Source: JAYWXI01 sp036016955
Lineage (GTDB): Bacteria > Bacteroidota > Bacteroidia > Flavobacteriales > Weeksellaceae
Direction: 5' to 3'
Assembly: GCF_036016955.1 (NCBI RefSeq)
Contig: NZ_JAYWXI010000007.1
Span: forward strand, 1 to 64,000
DNA length: 64,000 bases
The position numbers were made by a program, and so were the translations under genes. Position 1 is the stretch's first letter. Every line of letters starts with the position of its first letter. Positions 33,881-44,000 of this stretch are shown piece after piece. The notes under the pieces are model-generated. The model did no database searches. It was not told where the DNA came from and saw nothing but the letters and a program-made list of their open reading frames with translations.

Positions 33881-36022
33881 TTATTTTACGATTTTCATTT
33901 CCTCCAAAAGCCATTTGGCATTGGCATACTTGTCAATAATGAAAAGAATATACTTGGTATCCACCATGATGTTCCTACTGAATCTCGGATCGAAATTAAT
34001 GTCACTCATAGTGCCTTCCCACTGACGGTCAAAATTAAGACCAATCAGATTGCCTTCCGCATCCAAAGCAGGGCTTCCCGAGTTACCTCCCGTCGTATGA
34101 TTGGTCGCCGTGAAATTAACAGGCACATCCCCCGTTTCGTTTTTATAAATACCGAAATCCTTGGCATTATACAGATCGATAAGTTTTTTAGGCACATCGA
34201 ACTCGTAATCCCCCGGAATATATTTCTCCATAACCCCGGCCAAATGCGTTTGATAACCGTAGTAAAGAGCGTCTTTAGGGTTAGAGCCTGCCACCTTACC
34301 GTAAGTTACCCTTAGCGTGGAGTTGGCATCCGGAAAGAACTTCCTTTCCTTATCGGTCTCCATCTGCTGGGCCATATACGTTTTTTGCCAAACGTTAATT
34401 TCGTTCTGCAAATCGGTGTATTTTCCTTGCGTCGTCTCTTCGTACTTCTTTCGAAGCATCAACATGGTGCCGATAAGCGGATCTTGGTTCAGACGCTTTT
34501 TCAACTCGGTCGGATTTTCAAAAACCTTGTCGATATTCTCGTGTGCCGTAACCCCATTAATGCTTGCTCTTCCCGTAACCACGGAGTTTTTGGACCAGGC
34601 TTCAAACGTCTCCAAATTAACCGCTTCATCCTTGAACTCCTGAAAACCTACCGGCAAAAACGAAGAAGGCGTCCGATGAGCATACAAAGCCATAACCTTC
34701 GCCGTCACTTTGGCATCCAATGCACCGTCATAATTTTTGTAAATGGAAGAGAGCTTTTTCTTCAGACTTTCCAAATTTTGAGGCGTCAACGTTCCGGTTT
34801 CCAGAGCCACAAGATACCCCAAGTACTCGTTAGCCAAGGTAAGGGTTTCCGCATTGCGAACCACTTCGTTATAATAGGCTCGGTTTAAGGCATACGGCGC
34901 TTGTGTTTCATAGAGCTTTTCCAACTGCTGAAGCGTGGTTTTTATGGCCGGATTTTTTGAAATCAATTGGGCTTCGTATGCCTGCTTTTTGCCTACGGCA
35001 TCCGATTTTTTTAAGCCTTCCACTTCGCCTTTCCATTTTTTCCAATAGTTGGCCACCTTCGCGTATTTGGAAGCGTATTTAATCCTTGTGGCATCATCGG
35101 TACGCATTTTCTCATCCAAAACCTTCAGCGCTACCTCCCTTACTTCAATCATGGCGGGATCAATTTCCGTCATGATTTTATTTACGGCAATGGATGGCAA
35201 ATACTCCGTCGTAGTTCCCGGAAATCCGAAGACAAAAGTAAAATCCCCCTCTTTCTTATCCCTTATGGAAATAGGAAGAAAATGCTTCGGCTGATAAGGC
35301 ACATTGTCTTTGCTGTATTCGGCAGGCTTGTTATTTTTATCGGCATAAACTCGGAAAAGAGCAAAATCGCCCGTATGTCTTGGGAAAACCCAGTTGTCCG
35401 TATCCGAACCAAATTTCCCAATACCGTTAGGCGGAGTTCCTACCAAACGAACGTCCTTGTATTGCTCAATAACATAGGCATAGTATTTATTTCCGTAGTA
35501 CATGGATTTTACGTCAACCCTCTGATAAGGTTCTAGCTTAAACGATTGGCGAACTTTCTCGATATTAGCCTTCACAACTTGCTGAGCCTGCTGAGGCGAA
35601 AGGTTTTTAGTCCCCGCCAAAACTTTAGAGGTAACGTCCTGAATATCGATGACAAAATCGGCCGTAACTCCCGGGTTAGGAAGTTCTTCACCGGTATTGG
35701 AAGCCCAAAAGCCGTTGGTCAAATAATCTTTTTCCAAAGTAGAATGCGACTGAATCTGACCGTAACCGCAATGATGATTGGTTAACAAAAGTCCCTTCGG
35801 AGAAATCATCTCCCCCGTGCACCCGCCGTTAAACTGTAAAACCGCATCCTTTATACTGGGTTTTTCCGGATTGAAAATAGCTTTGGCCGATAGTTTCATC
35901 CCCATCGCCTTCATTTCCTTTTCATTGATTTCGGTAGGAATCCACATACCGCCGTACTGCTGGGCAAAAGCCATAACGGCAGGGAAAATAACCGCCGAAA
36001 GTAAAACGCTCCTTTTTATCAT
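33881..36022 (-). CDS. dpp11: S46-family dipeptidyl-peptidase, DPP11 type (Asp/Glu-specific)
   Basis: A 713-residue periplasmic serine exopeptidase starting MIKRSVLLSA with a signal cleaved after AFA. The catalytic His is in LTNHHCGYG and the catalytic Ser648 in TTGGNSGSPALD. Eighteen residues after the Ser is Arg666 (NFDRQWEG). In Porphyromonas gingivalis DPP11 an Arg at that spot (S655/R673) selects acidic P1 residues, whereas DPP7 has Gly, so DPP11 is the better call. The longer ORF start at 36106 is rejected because it puts 28 residues before a good signal peptide. It feeds on peptides, as expected for an asaccharolytic flavobacterium. Confidence 0.9.
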   Translation of the reverse strand: MIKRSVLLSAVIFPAVMAFAQQYGGMWIPTEINEKEMKAMGMKLSAKAIFNPEKPSIKDAVLQFNGGCTGEMISPKGLLLTNHHCGYGQIQSHSTLEKDYLTNGFWASNTGEELPNPGVTADFVIDIQDVTSKVLAGTKNLSPQQAQQVVKANIEKVRQSFKLEPYQRVDVKSMYYGNKYYAYVIEQYKDVRLVGTPPNGIGKFGSDTDNWVFPRHTGDFALFRVYADKNNKPAEYSKDNVPYQPKHFLPISIRDKKEGDFTFVFGFPGTTTEYLPSIAVNKIMTEIDPAMIEVREVALKVLDEKMRTDDATRIKYASKYAKVANYWKKWKGEVEGLKKSDAVGKKQAYEAQLISKNPAIKTTLQQLEKLYETQAPYALNRAYYNEVVRNAETLTLANEYLGYLVALETGTLTPQNLESLKKKLSSIYKNYDGALDAKVTAKVMALYAHRTPSSFLPVGFQEFKDEAVNLETFEAWSKNSVVTGRASINGVTAHENIDKVFENPTELKKRLNQDPLIGTMLMLRKKYEETTQGKYTDLQNEINVWQKTYMAQQMETDKERKFFPDANSTLRVTYGKVAGSNPKDALYYGYQTHLAGVMEKYIPGDYEFDVPKKLIDLYNAKDFGIYKNETGDVPVNFTATNHTTGGNSGSPALDAEGNLIGLNFDRQWEGTMSDINFDPRFSRNIMVDTKYILFIIDKYANAKWLLEEMKIVK

Positions 36023-36148
36023 TGAATTCAATTTTAAAAATTTAATCCGATAAAAATAAGGATTTTTACTCGAAAAAGGAAAATCTAAAAGCAAACCACC
36101 GCTCATCGGCTAAAAATAAACTGTGGCTTCAGTCCAATCCCCAAAAAA

Positions 36149-38152
36149 TTAATTGCCCAAAAGATCAAGAAACTGTTGTTCGTCCAAAATCACAACGGTT
36201 CCGAGAGTCTGTGCTTTTTTCAGTTTGCTGCCGGCTTTCTCACCCACTACCAAGTAATTAAGGTTTTTGGAAACCGCCGAAATATTTTTACCGCCGTGTT
36301 TTTCCACCATTTCTTCGGCCTCGTCCCGAGTGAACAAAGAAAGTTTTCCCGTAAACAGAAAAGTCTTCCCCTCCAAAATATTACTCAATACCGCTTGTGC
36401 AGTGTCTTTTTTCTCAAGTGTAACGCCGTAAGCCCTTAGCCGTTCGATAAGCCGTTTGTTTTCGTCCTGCGCAAAAAACTGAATAATACTCTCGGCTATT
36501 TTCCCGCCGATGTCTTCCACTTGGGTCAATTCTTCCATACTGGCGGCCATCAGCGCTTCAATGGTCGGAAACGTCTTGACCAGTTTCTTAGCCACCGTTT
36601 CCCCAACATGTTTGATGCCGATGCCAAAAAGAACCTTCTCAAAAGGAACGGTTTTGGATTTCTCGATACCGTCGATGATGTTTTGAGCCGATTTCTCCGC
36701 CATTCGCTCCAACGGAAGAAGCGACGAAGTCGTAAGCGTATAAAAATCCGCCGGCATTTCAACCAATTTTTCCCGATAAAGCTGTTCAATGGTTTCCTGC
36801 CCCAAATTTTCGATATTAAGCGCCTTGCGCGATACATAATGAATCATCCGGCCGACAACCTGAGGAGGACAATGCCATTCGTTCGGGCAATAATGAATGG
36901 CCTGATCCTCGTTTTTAACCAAAGGCGTACCGCATTCGGGACAATGAGTAACATAACTGAGTTTACGGCTGTCGGCAGCCCTCTTTTCTTGATGAACCCC
37001 CACAATTTTAGGAATGATTTCACCGCCTTTTTCAACATAAACAAAATCCCTCTCGTGAAGATCCAACTTGTGGATGATGTCCTCATTATGCAAAGAAGCC
37101 CTCTTTACCGTCGTACCAGCAAGCAAAACCGGCCTGAGGTTAGCCACCGGTGTAATGGCTCCCGTACGCCCTACCTGATAAGAGACCGAAAGCAATTCGG
37201 TTTCTACTTTTTCAGCCTTAAATTTGTACGCCATGGCCCAACGAGGCGATTTGGCCGTATACCCCAACTGCCTTTGCTGCTGAAGATCGTTCACCTTTAA
37301 AACAATACCGTCGATTTCAAAAGGCAAAGTATGACGCTCTTTTTCCCAATAAAGGATAAACGCCTTCACCTCGTCCAAAGTTTTGCAAAGCTTACTCTGC
37401 ATGGAGGTCTTAAAGCCCCACTCACGAGCTTTTTCCAAAAGCCCCCAATGGGTACCGGTAGGAAAATCTTCCGCCACAAACTGATAAAGCACCGCCGAAA
37501 GCCCTCTTTTTTTAACCTCCGAAGCATCCTGCATCTTCAAACTTCCCGAAGCCGTATTGCGAGGATTCATAAAAGGATCCAAGCCTTCCTCCATCCGCTG
37601 CGCATTAATCCGTTCAAATTTTTTCTTGGTCAGAAAAATCTCCCCCCGCATATAAAAACGTTCGGGAAAATCCCCCTTTAGTGCCAAAGGCACATCGGCA
37701 ATCGTTCGAATATTGGCCGTGATTTCGTCGCCCTGAAACCCATCGCCACGCGTAACCGCCTGGGTAAGATGTCCGTTTTCGTACAAAATCGAAATCGAAG
37801 CCCCGTCATACTTTAATTCCGCAACAAATTCCACGGGCTCATTCAGGGTTTTGAGAATCCTTTTCTCCCAATCTTCAAGATCTTCCGCATCGTAAGAATT
37901 GTCCAAAGAGTACATCCGAAAACGATGTTCAACCGTAGGAAAATATTTGGTTACGCCTCCACCCACTCGTAAAGTCGGCGAATTAGGATCGAAAAATTCA
38001 GGATGAGCCGCCTCAAGCGACTGCAAGGTTTTCAATTTTTCGTCAAACTCAAAATCCGATATCGTGGGTTCATCCAATAAATAATAATTGTAATTATGTT
38101 CGTGAAGCTCCTTCCTTAGCGCTTCCATATAACGTTGAATATCCTGAGGCAT
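36149..38152 (-). CDS. ligA: NAD-dependent DNA ligase
   Basis: A 667-residue ligase sealing nicks with NAD. The order is domain Ia, adenylation domain with AELKYDGASISI (catalytic Lys), OB fold, a four-Cys zinc finger (CPECG ... YCPNEWHCPPQ), helix-hairpin-helix repeats (GIGIKHVGETVAKKL, VEDIGGKIAESI) and a C-terminal BRCT domain (GKTFLFTGKLSLFTRDEAEEMVEKHGGK). The start MPQDIQRYM (ATG at 38152) fits the family better than the 23-residue extension. Confidence 0.96.
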   Translation of the reverse strand: MPQDIQRYMEALRKELHEHNYNYYLLDEPTISDFEFDEKLKTLQSLEAAHPEFFDPNSPTLRVGGGVTKYFPTVEHRFRMYSLDNSYDAEDLEDWEKRILKTLNEPVEFVAELKYDGASISILYENGHLTQAVTRGDGFQGDEITANIRTIADVPLALKGDFPERFYMRGEIFLTKKKFERINAQRMEEGLDPFMNPRNTASGSLKMQDASEVKKRGLSAVLYQFVAEDFPTGTHWGLLEKAREWGFKTSMQSKLCKTLDEVKAFILYWEKERHTLPFEIDGIVLKVNDLQQQRQLGYTAKSPRWAMAYKFKAEKVETELLSVSYQVGRTGAITPVANLRPVLLAGTTVKRASLHNEDIIHKLDLHERDFVYVEKGGEIIPKIVGVHQEKRAADSRKLSYVTHCPECGTPLVKNEDQAIHYCPNEWHCPPQVVGRMIHYVSRKALNIENLGQETIEQLYREKLVEMPADFYTLTTSSLLPLERMAEKSAQNIIDGIEKSKTVPFEKVLFGIGIKHVGETVAKKLVKTFPTIEALMAASMEELTQVEDIGGKIAESIIQFFAQDENKRLIERLRAYGVTLEKKDTAQAVLSNILEGKTFLFTGKLSLFTRDEAEEMVEKHGGKNISAVSKNLNYLVVGEKAGSKLKKAQTLGTVVILDEQQFLDLLGN

Positions 38153-38178
38153 AGCGATTGTTCTGAGTAGTCGTCCTG

Positions 38179-38186
38179 CAAAAATA
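38179..38186 (-). promoter_or_regulatory. -7 box of ligA
   Basis: TATTTTTG on the minus strand matches TAnnTTTG, 26 bases before the ATG. Confidence 0.45.
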
Positions 38187-38277
38187 ACCATTAAAACCGA
38201 ACATCCAACGGAATAAACCAATTATTTAAAAACCTAATCGAGCCCTTTAAAACCACCCACTTCGCACTTCTAAAGCA

Positions 38278-38311
38278 AAATAGGCCGCTCCAAAAATGAA
38301 GCAGCCTATTT
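38278..38311 (-). terminator. Terminator of ychF
   Basis: Stem around TAGGC-GCT (38281-38289) and AGC-GCCTA with a G-U pair only on the minus strand; T-rich tail on that strand. Confidence 0.65.
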
Positions 38312-38339
38312 TATTCCCGCAATATATCTTCGATAAAAA

Positions 38340-39431
38340 TTACACGTTAAATCTAAAGTGCATTACATCCCCGTCCTGAACCACGTACTCTTTTCCTTCC
38401 ACACCCATTTTTCCGGCTTCTTTCACCTTTGCCTCCGACCCATACGTAACGAAGTCCTCATAACGAATAACCTCCGCACGAATAAACCCTTTTTCAAAAT
38501 CGGTATGAATGACACCGGCCGCCTGAGGCGCCGTCCAACCCTTTTCAATCGTCCAAGCTCTCACCTCCTTCACCCCAGCGGTAAAGTAAGTCTGAAGCCT
38601 CAAAAGCTCGTAAGCCTTCCGAATCAAACGATTAACCCCCGGCTCTTCCAACCCCAGTTCCTCCAAAAACATTTGGCGCTCTTCATAGGTCTCCAATTCG
38701 TTAATATCCGCCTCAATCTGCGCCGCCAAAACCACTACTTCAGCCCCTTCCCTTGCCGCCATTTCTTCAATTTTGGCAATCCACTCGTTTCCGTTACGAA
38801 TGGAGTTTTCATCCACATTACAAACGTATAAAATCGGTTTCTTGGTCAACAAGTGAATCTCATCCACAATAGGACGGGTAAGATCATCCGTTTCAAATTC
38901 CCTCGCATTGCGGCCATCCTCGATAAACTTTTGCAAAGCCAATAAGGTCTCGTAAGTAAGAACATCTTCCTTCTTCCCGGATTTTATGAATTTCTTGGCT
39001 TTATCCACCGCTTTACCCAACGTTTCCAAATCCTTCAGCTGCAACTCAATGTCAATAATTTCTTTATCCCTCAAAGGATCCACCGAACCTTCCACGTGAA
39101 CAATGTTTCCGTTTTCAAAACAACGCAACACATGGATAATTGCCTCGCATTCACGAATATTGGCCAAAAACTGATTGCCCAAACCTTCGCCCTTAGAAGC
39201 CCCCTTCACCAAACCCGCAATATCCACAATCTCCACCACCGCAGGAACCACCCGTTCGGGTTTTACCAATTCCTCCAGCTTATTCAAGCGGGGATCCGGC
39301 ACAGAGACCGTCCCTAAATTAGGTTCAATCGTACAAAAAGGATAATTGGCACTCTGCGCCTTGGCATTGCTCAAACAATTAAAAAGAGTCGACTTCCCTA
39401 CATTCGGCAGTCCTACAATTCCACATTTCAT
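38340..39431 (-). CDS. ychF: Redox-regulated ATPase YchF (Obg-like GTPase family)
   Basis: A 363-residue OBG-family P-loop protein. G1 GLPNVGKST, G3 DIAGLV, the YchF-type N-V-D-E (CNVDEN) in place of NKxD, and a C-terminal TGS domain (YFTAGVKEVRAWTI ... TDFEKGFIRAEV). YchF prefers ATP and associates with ribosomes and stress responses. The promoter box at 39551-39558 implies a leader of about 115 bases containing a GC-rich hairpin. Confidence 0.95.
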   Translation of the reverse strand: MKCGIVGLPNVGKSTLFNCLSNAKAQSANYPFCTIEPNLGTVSVPDPRLNKLEELVKPERVVPAVVEIVDIAGLVKGASKGEGLGNQFLANIRECEAIIHVLRCFENGNIVHVEGSVDPLRDKEIIDIELQLKDLETLGKAVDKAKKFIKSGKKEDVLTYETLLALQKFIEDGRNAREFETDDLTRPIVDEIHLLTKKPILYVCNVDENSIRNGNEWIAKIEEMAAREGAEVVVLAAQIEADINELETYEERQMFLEELGLEEPGVNRLIRKAYELLRLQTYFTAGVKEVRAWTIEKGWTAPQAAGVIHTDFEKGFIRAEVIRYEDFVTYGSEAKVKEAGKMGVEGKEYVVQDGDVMHFRFNV

Positions 39432-39550
39432 AACGTGTAAATAAAATTTTTTATATCAATATCATCCCCGGCAGGGCCAATGCCTGCCCTCCGATGCTTC
39501 CAATGCCCGCCGCACAATTCCCTCACTTTTCGAAAAGCATCTAAATCGCG

Positions 39551-39558
39551 CAAAGATA
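39551..39558 (-). promoter_or_regulatory. -7 box of ychF
   Basis: TATCTTTG on the minus strand. Between it and the ATG lie a hairpin (39470-39475 with 39483-39488) and two near-identical 12-mers, CCAATGCCTGCC (39477) and CCAATGCCCGCC (39500). Confidence 0.45.
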
Positions 39559-39642
39559 CACTTTTTGAAACAAAAGCCCAGCGAAAATCCATACCCGAAA
39601 AAGTGGAACTTCCGTTTTAAACAAAATTTCAATAAAAAGAAT

Positions 39643-39650
39643 TAGATTTG
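39643..39650 (+). promoter_or_regulatory. -7 box of purE
   Basis: TAGATTTG matches TAnnTTTG; leader of about 60 bases. Confidence 0.45.
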
Positions 39651-39714
39651 CCAAGATCTAAACCTTAAACGCAGTAAAAATCTAATTTCAAAACCTCAAT
39701 TCAAAAATTTAAAC

Positions 39715-40215
39715 ATGGTAGGAATCATTATGGGAAGCCAAAGCGACCTCCCAATCATGCAACAAGCCGCCGAATTTTTAAAAACCATAGGCATCGATTA
39801 CGAACTGACCGTAGTCTCAGCCCACCGAACGCCCGAACGAATGTTCGAGTACGCCAAAACCGCCAAAAAAAGAGGCCTGAAAGTCCTCATTGCAGGCGCA
39901 GGAGGCGCCGCCCACCTGCCCGGAATGGTTGCCAGCTGCACAACCCTGCCCGTCATAGGCGTGCCCATACACTCGTCCAACTCGATTGACGGTTGGGATT
40001 CCGTACTTTCCATCCTGCAAATGCCCTCCGGCATTCCTGTCGCCACCGTTGCACTGAACGGCGCAACCAACGCAGGAATTTTGGCCGCAAAAATACTCGG
40101 CAGCACCGACGAAACCCTCAGCGAAAAACTGCAACAATACCAAAATTCCCTAAAAGACAAAGTTTTAAATACGGTAGAAACCTTAAAAACTCAATACCCC
40201 AATCATTTCGATTAA
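39715..40215 (+). CDS. purE: 5-(carboxyamino)imidazole ribonucleotide mutase
   Basis: A 166-residue class I PurE converting N5-CAIR to CAIR in purine synthesis. MGSQSDLPIMQ at the N terminus, SAHRTPERM with the catalytic His, and AGAGGAAHLPGMVAS with the active-site loop. No purK is adjacent. Followed by a strong bidirectional terminator. Confidence 0.96.
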   Translation: MVGIIMGSQSDLPIMQQAAEFLKTIGIDYELTVVSAHRTPERMFEYAKTAKKRGLKVLIAGAGGAAHLPGMVASCTTLPVIGVPIHSSNSIDGWDSVLSILQMPSGIPVATVALNGATNAGILAAKILGSTDETLSEKLQQYQNSLKDKVLNTVETLKTQYPNHFD

Positions 40216-40223
40216 CCCCAACA

Positions 40224-40259
40224 AAAAAATCCCGTCCTTCCAAAAAGACGGGATTTTTT
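40224..40259. terminator. Bidirectional terminator between purE and the esterase
   Basis: Thirteen-base stem 40224-40236 with 40247-40259 (core TCCCGTC/GACGGGA), T and A runs on both sides. Confidence 0.88.
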
Positions 40260-40279
40260 ATTCCGCAAAAAAAGAAAAA

Positions 40280-40918
40280 CTACTTGGAGAAAAAGTTCAT
40301 CAAATCCATATAATTTTTCTGATTCACCCCATGACCACTCATGTATTCGCGAAACGTAAAATAACAACTCAAATCATAAAGCAGTTCGGCCCCCTTTCTC
40401 GCCCACTCCAAAGGAATGACCGCATCGTCCGTGCCATGAGAAACAAAAAAACGCAACGTCTCCAGTTTCTTTTTATCCCGAACAATATTCTCCAACAATT
40501 TTTCCTCCGGATAACAGCTAAGGCAAGCCACCTTGGAAAACAGCGTCGGATTCTTCAGCGCCAAAGCATAACTTAAAATGCCCCCCTGGCTAAACCCGCA
40601 CAAATGACTCTTTCCCTCGGTAATCCCATAGCGTTCCCGAACGTCCAAAACAGAAGAAAGCACCGCATTAAAAGCCTCTTTCGCCTGAGGCACATCAATG
40701 AATTTTTCAGGATCCGTAAAGTCAATATCGTACCAAGCATAACCGCCAAACGAAGACGCCCGAGGCGCTCTAAAACTCACCACCAGCCAGTCTTCAGGCA
40801 ATGTCGGAACAAAAGAAAACAAATCCTCCTCGTTACTCCCGTAACCGTGAAGCATAAACAACACCGAGGTAGAAGACGCTACCCTCTCCGGCTCCCGAAC
40901 CAAATATTGTAATTCCAT
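40280..40918 (-). CDS. Serine carboxylesterase (phospholipase/carboxylesterase family)
   Basis: A 212-residue alpha/beta hydrolase. HGYGSNEEDLFSF forms the oxyanion region, CGFSQGG the nucleophile elbow with Ser, then the Asp in HGTDDAVIPLEWA and His in MSGHGVN. Related to YpfH-type esterases. The start is ATG 40918 (MELQYL); the longer ORF start would sit inside the promoter box that ends four bases upstream. Confidence 0.88.
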   Translation of the reverse strand: MELQYLVREPERVASSTSVLFMLHGYGSNEEDLFSFVPTLPEDWLVVSFRAPRASSFGGYAWYDIDFTDPEKFIDVPQAKEAFNAVLSSVLDVRERYGITEGKSHLCGFSQGGILSYALALKNPTLFSKVACLSCYPEEKLLENIVRDKKKLETLRFFVSHGTDDAVIPLEWARKGAELLYDLSCYFTFREYMSGHGVNQKNYMDLMNFFSK

Positions 40919-40922
40919 AACG

Positions 40923-40930
40923 CAAAGATA
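40923..40930 (-). promoter_or_regulatory. -7 box of the esterase gene, abutting the start codon
   Basis: TATCTTTG on the minus strand ends four bases before the ATG, which predicts a leaderless or nearly leaderless mRNA. Confidence 0.5.
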
Positions 40931-40961
40931 AACCAAATTTGTTCAGTAACCGTCCCATCCC

Positions 40962-41001
40962 CAAAAACAAACGGGCATCCTCCGTAAAAAGAGAATGCCC
41001 G
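40962..41001 (-). terminator. Terminator of the RND efflux operon
   Basis: Stem CGGGCAT (40972-40978) with ATGCCCG (40995-41001), T-rich tail on the minus strand. Confidence 0.75.
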
Positions 41002-41029
41002 CTGCAAAATCACGATTGAAATTTAACAT

Positions 41030-44000
41030 TTAAAACTCCAATTCATCCTCGGGATGGAGGTGTTCGTAGTCCGCCACCATTTCGGCACCGTAATCCACTT
41101 TTTCTTTATGGAAAAAACGTTCCTCAATTCTTACCACGATGAAATAAACCACCGGCACAATAACCAACGTAAGAAAAAGCGAAGACAACAATCCCCCAAT
41201 AATCACAATTGCCAAGCCATTATTCATCTCCGCAGCCGCTCCGCTGGCCATCGCAATCGGCAACATCCCGAAAACCATCGCAATCGTCGTCATGAGAATC
41301 GGACGAAGACGGGCATGATTCGCCTGAATCAACGCATTGGTAATGGTTTCCCCTTTTTCCAAACGGTGATTGGCAAAATCCACCAGCAAAATCGCATTCT
41401 TCGCCACCAAACCAATCAGCATGATGATCCCCAAAATGGTAAAAATATTCAAACTCTGGTTCGTAAGCGCAAGCGCCCAAAGCGCCCCAATAAACGATAA
41501 AGGAATGGAAAACAAGACAATAAAAGGTTTGACAAAGTCGTCGTACAAAACCACCATAATCATATAAACCAACATGATCGCCGCAAGCAAGGCCACACCA
41601 AGCGTTCCAAACCCTTCGTTTTGATTTTCCTTGTTTCCGCCCCATACCCATTGCACGCCGGCAGGTTTTTTAACGTCTGCCATTTTATCCTCCCATTCCT
41701 GAGCAATAACTCCCGTCGTTTTACCCACCACCTGAGCATTAATCGTTACCGAAGGCGAACGGTCATACCGCTCTAACAACGCCGGTCCCGAAGCATAATG
41801 AATATCGGCAAATTGAGATAATTGCACCTTCTGTCCCTGAGCATTAATAAATTCAATGCGGCGAACGTCATCTATACTGGTTCGGTAGGCTTCGTCCAAA
41901 ATGATGTTAATATCGTATTCGCTGCTTCCCGTACGGAATTTACTATCCGTATTTCCACTAAATGCTGTTCTGAGCGTCTGCCCAACCGTAGCCACATTAA
42001 GCCCCAACATCGCCATTTTGTCCCGATCCACCGACACGGCAATCTCAGGATTCCCATCCTCCACACTCAGCTTAATTTCCGTCGCTCCGTCAATCGTACG
42101 CAATTGGCTTTCAGCCGCCTTGGCATAAGCCATCGCCGCATCCAAAGTCGGTGCCGTAACCGTCATCTGCAAAGGAGCCTGCTCCGCCCCCATGAATCCC
42201 ACAGGCACCGTCGTTACTTTAGCTCCCACCAAAATCTTTTCCAGCTCCCGCTTCAGCTTCGCAGCATAAACCTTCGTGCTTTCTTTCCGCTCTTTTTTAT
42301 CAATGAGCTCAATATTGATTTCGGATTTGTAATTGGTCGCCTGTACCGCTCCCATTCCGCTACTGGACTGCCCCACCGTAGTAATCATCCTAACGATTTG
42401 AGGCTTGTTTGCCAAATAATTCTCCGCACGCTGCGTCATAAAATTAGTCTGTTCGATGGAAGCATCCTTCGGCATCTCAATCTGAAGCAAAAACTCCCCC
42501 TTATCCGTCCCCGGAAAGAAATCTCCACCAACAAACCCCAGCATAGGCAGCGCCAACGCACTGGCAAACAAAACCGTAACAACCCCAAAGGTTTTAATCT
42601 TGTTTCGCAAACTCCATTTCAGAATGTTCTCCATCTTATGGGTAAACCACGTCAACCCTTCCTCAAATTTGTGCACCAGCTTTCCGAAAAGAGACGTCTC
42701 GCTCATCAATTCCAGCTTCCCGTATCTCGAATACAACCAAGGCACCACCGAAAACGAAACCAAAAGCGAAAGCATCGTAGCAATAACCACCGTCACACAA
42801 AACTGACGAATAATGTCCGAAACCAAGCCCGAACTAATCGCAATAGGAAGAAACACCACCACAATAACCAATGTAATCGCCGTAACGGTAAATCCAATTT
42901 CCTTAGATCCGTCGTATGCCGCACGAACCTTATTTTTGCCCATTTCCATATGACGGTGAATGTTCTCGATGACCACAATGGCATCATCCACCAAAATCCC
43001 CACAACCAAAGACAGCCCCAGCAAACTCATCAAGTTAAGACTATACCCCAGCATGTAAATCCCCATAAACGTCGCAATAAGCGAAGTTGGAATCGCCACC
43101 ATCACAATCAAAGCGTTACGGAAACTATGTAGGAAAAACAACATTACAAAAGCCACCAGACCCACCGCAATCAATAAGTCCTTAATCACCGAATTGGCCG
43201 CCTCCAAAGTAAAAACCGAAGTATCCTTCGCTATCTGAATTTTGAGATTTTCCTTTTGGTATTGCTTCTCGATAAGTTTAATGCGCTCCTGAACCAAACG
43301 GCTCACTTCCACTGCATTGGCATCGGTTTGCTTCTGCACCTCCAACAATATCGTATTTTGCCGATCCACTCGCGCAATTTTTTCCACTTCTTTCTGCGTA
43401 TCCTGAACTTCCGCAATATCCGAAAGGCAAATATTAAGCCCATTCTGAGACAAAATCGTAAGATTGCGCATCTGCTCCACGTCCTTAAGTTTCCCCGAAA
43501 GACGAATCAATGTGCTGTTATTTCTGGTCTTAAGACTCCCGGTTGGAAAGTCCAAATTGGCAGCCGCTATAATCTGCTGAACCTGAGGAATCGTAAGCCC
43601 ATACCCCTGCATCTTATTCTGATCGAGGTTAATGCGGATTTCACGCTCCTGACCTCCCACAATATTAACCTTCGCCACCCCAGGAACCCTGGAAAACTCC
43701 GGCTGAACCCGTTGGTCAATCAAATCGTAAAGCTCGTTCTCGGTCAAATTCCCCGTAACTCCCATCCGAACCACCGGAAGATCCGAAAGCGAAAACTGCG
43801 AAAGCGAAGGCTCCTCTATATCGTCCGGAAGATCCCCCCGTATGGCATTAATCTTACGCTGCGCATCATTTAAAGCAAAATCCACGTCGATGTCATTGTT
43901 GAACTGAATCACCACCACCGAAAGATTCTCGTAAGATTTGGATTGTATTTTCTTGATGCCTTCCAAAACGGAAACCGCATCCTCAATTTTTCGGGATACC

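Noticed and set aside
36521..37300. A 259-codon ORF antisense to ligA
   Set aside because: It overlaps the zinc-finger and OB region of ligA, has low-complexity composition and no motif.
41822..43132. A 436-codon ORF antisense to the RND efflux permease
   Set aside because: It lies entirely inside a strongly conserved RND gene, is rich in His/Arg/Asn as expected from reverse reading, and has no recognisable domain.
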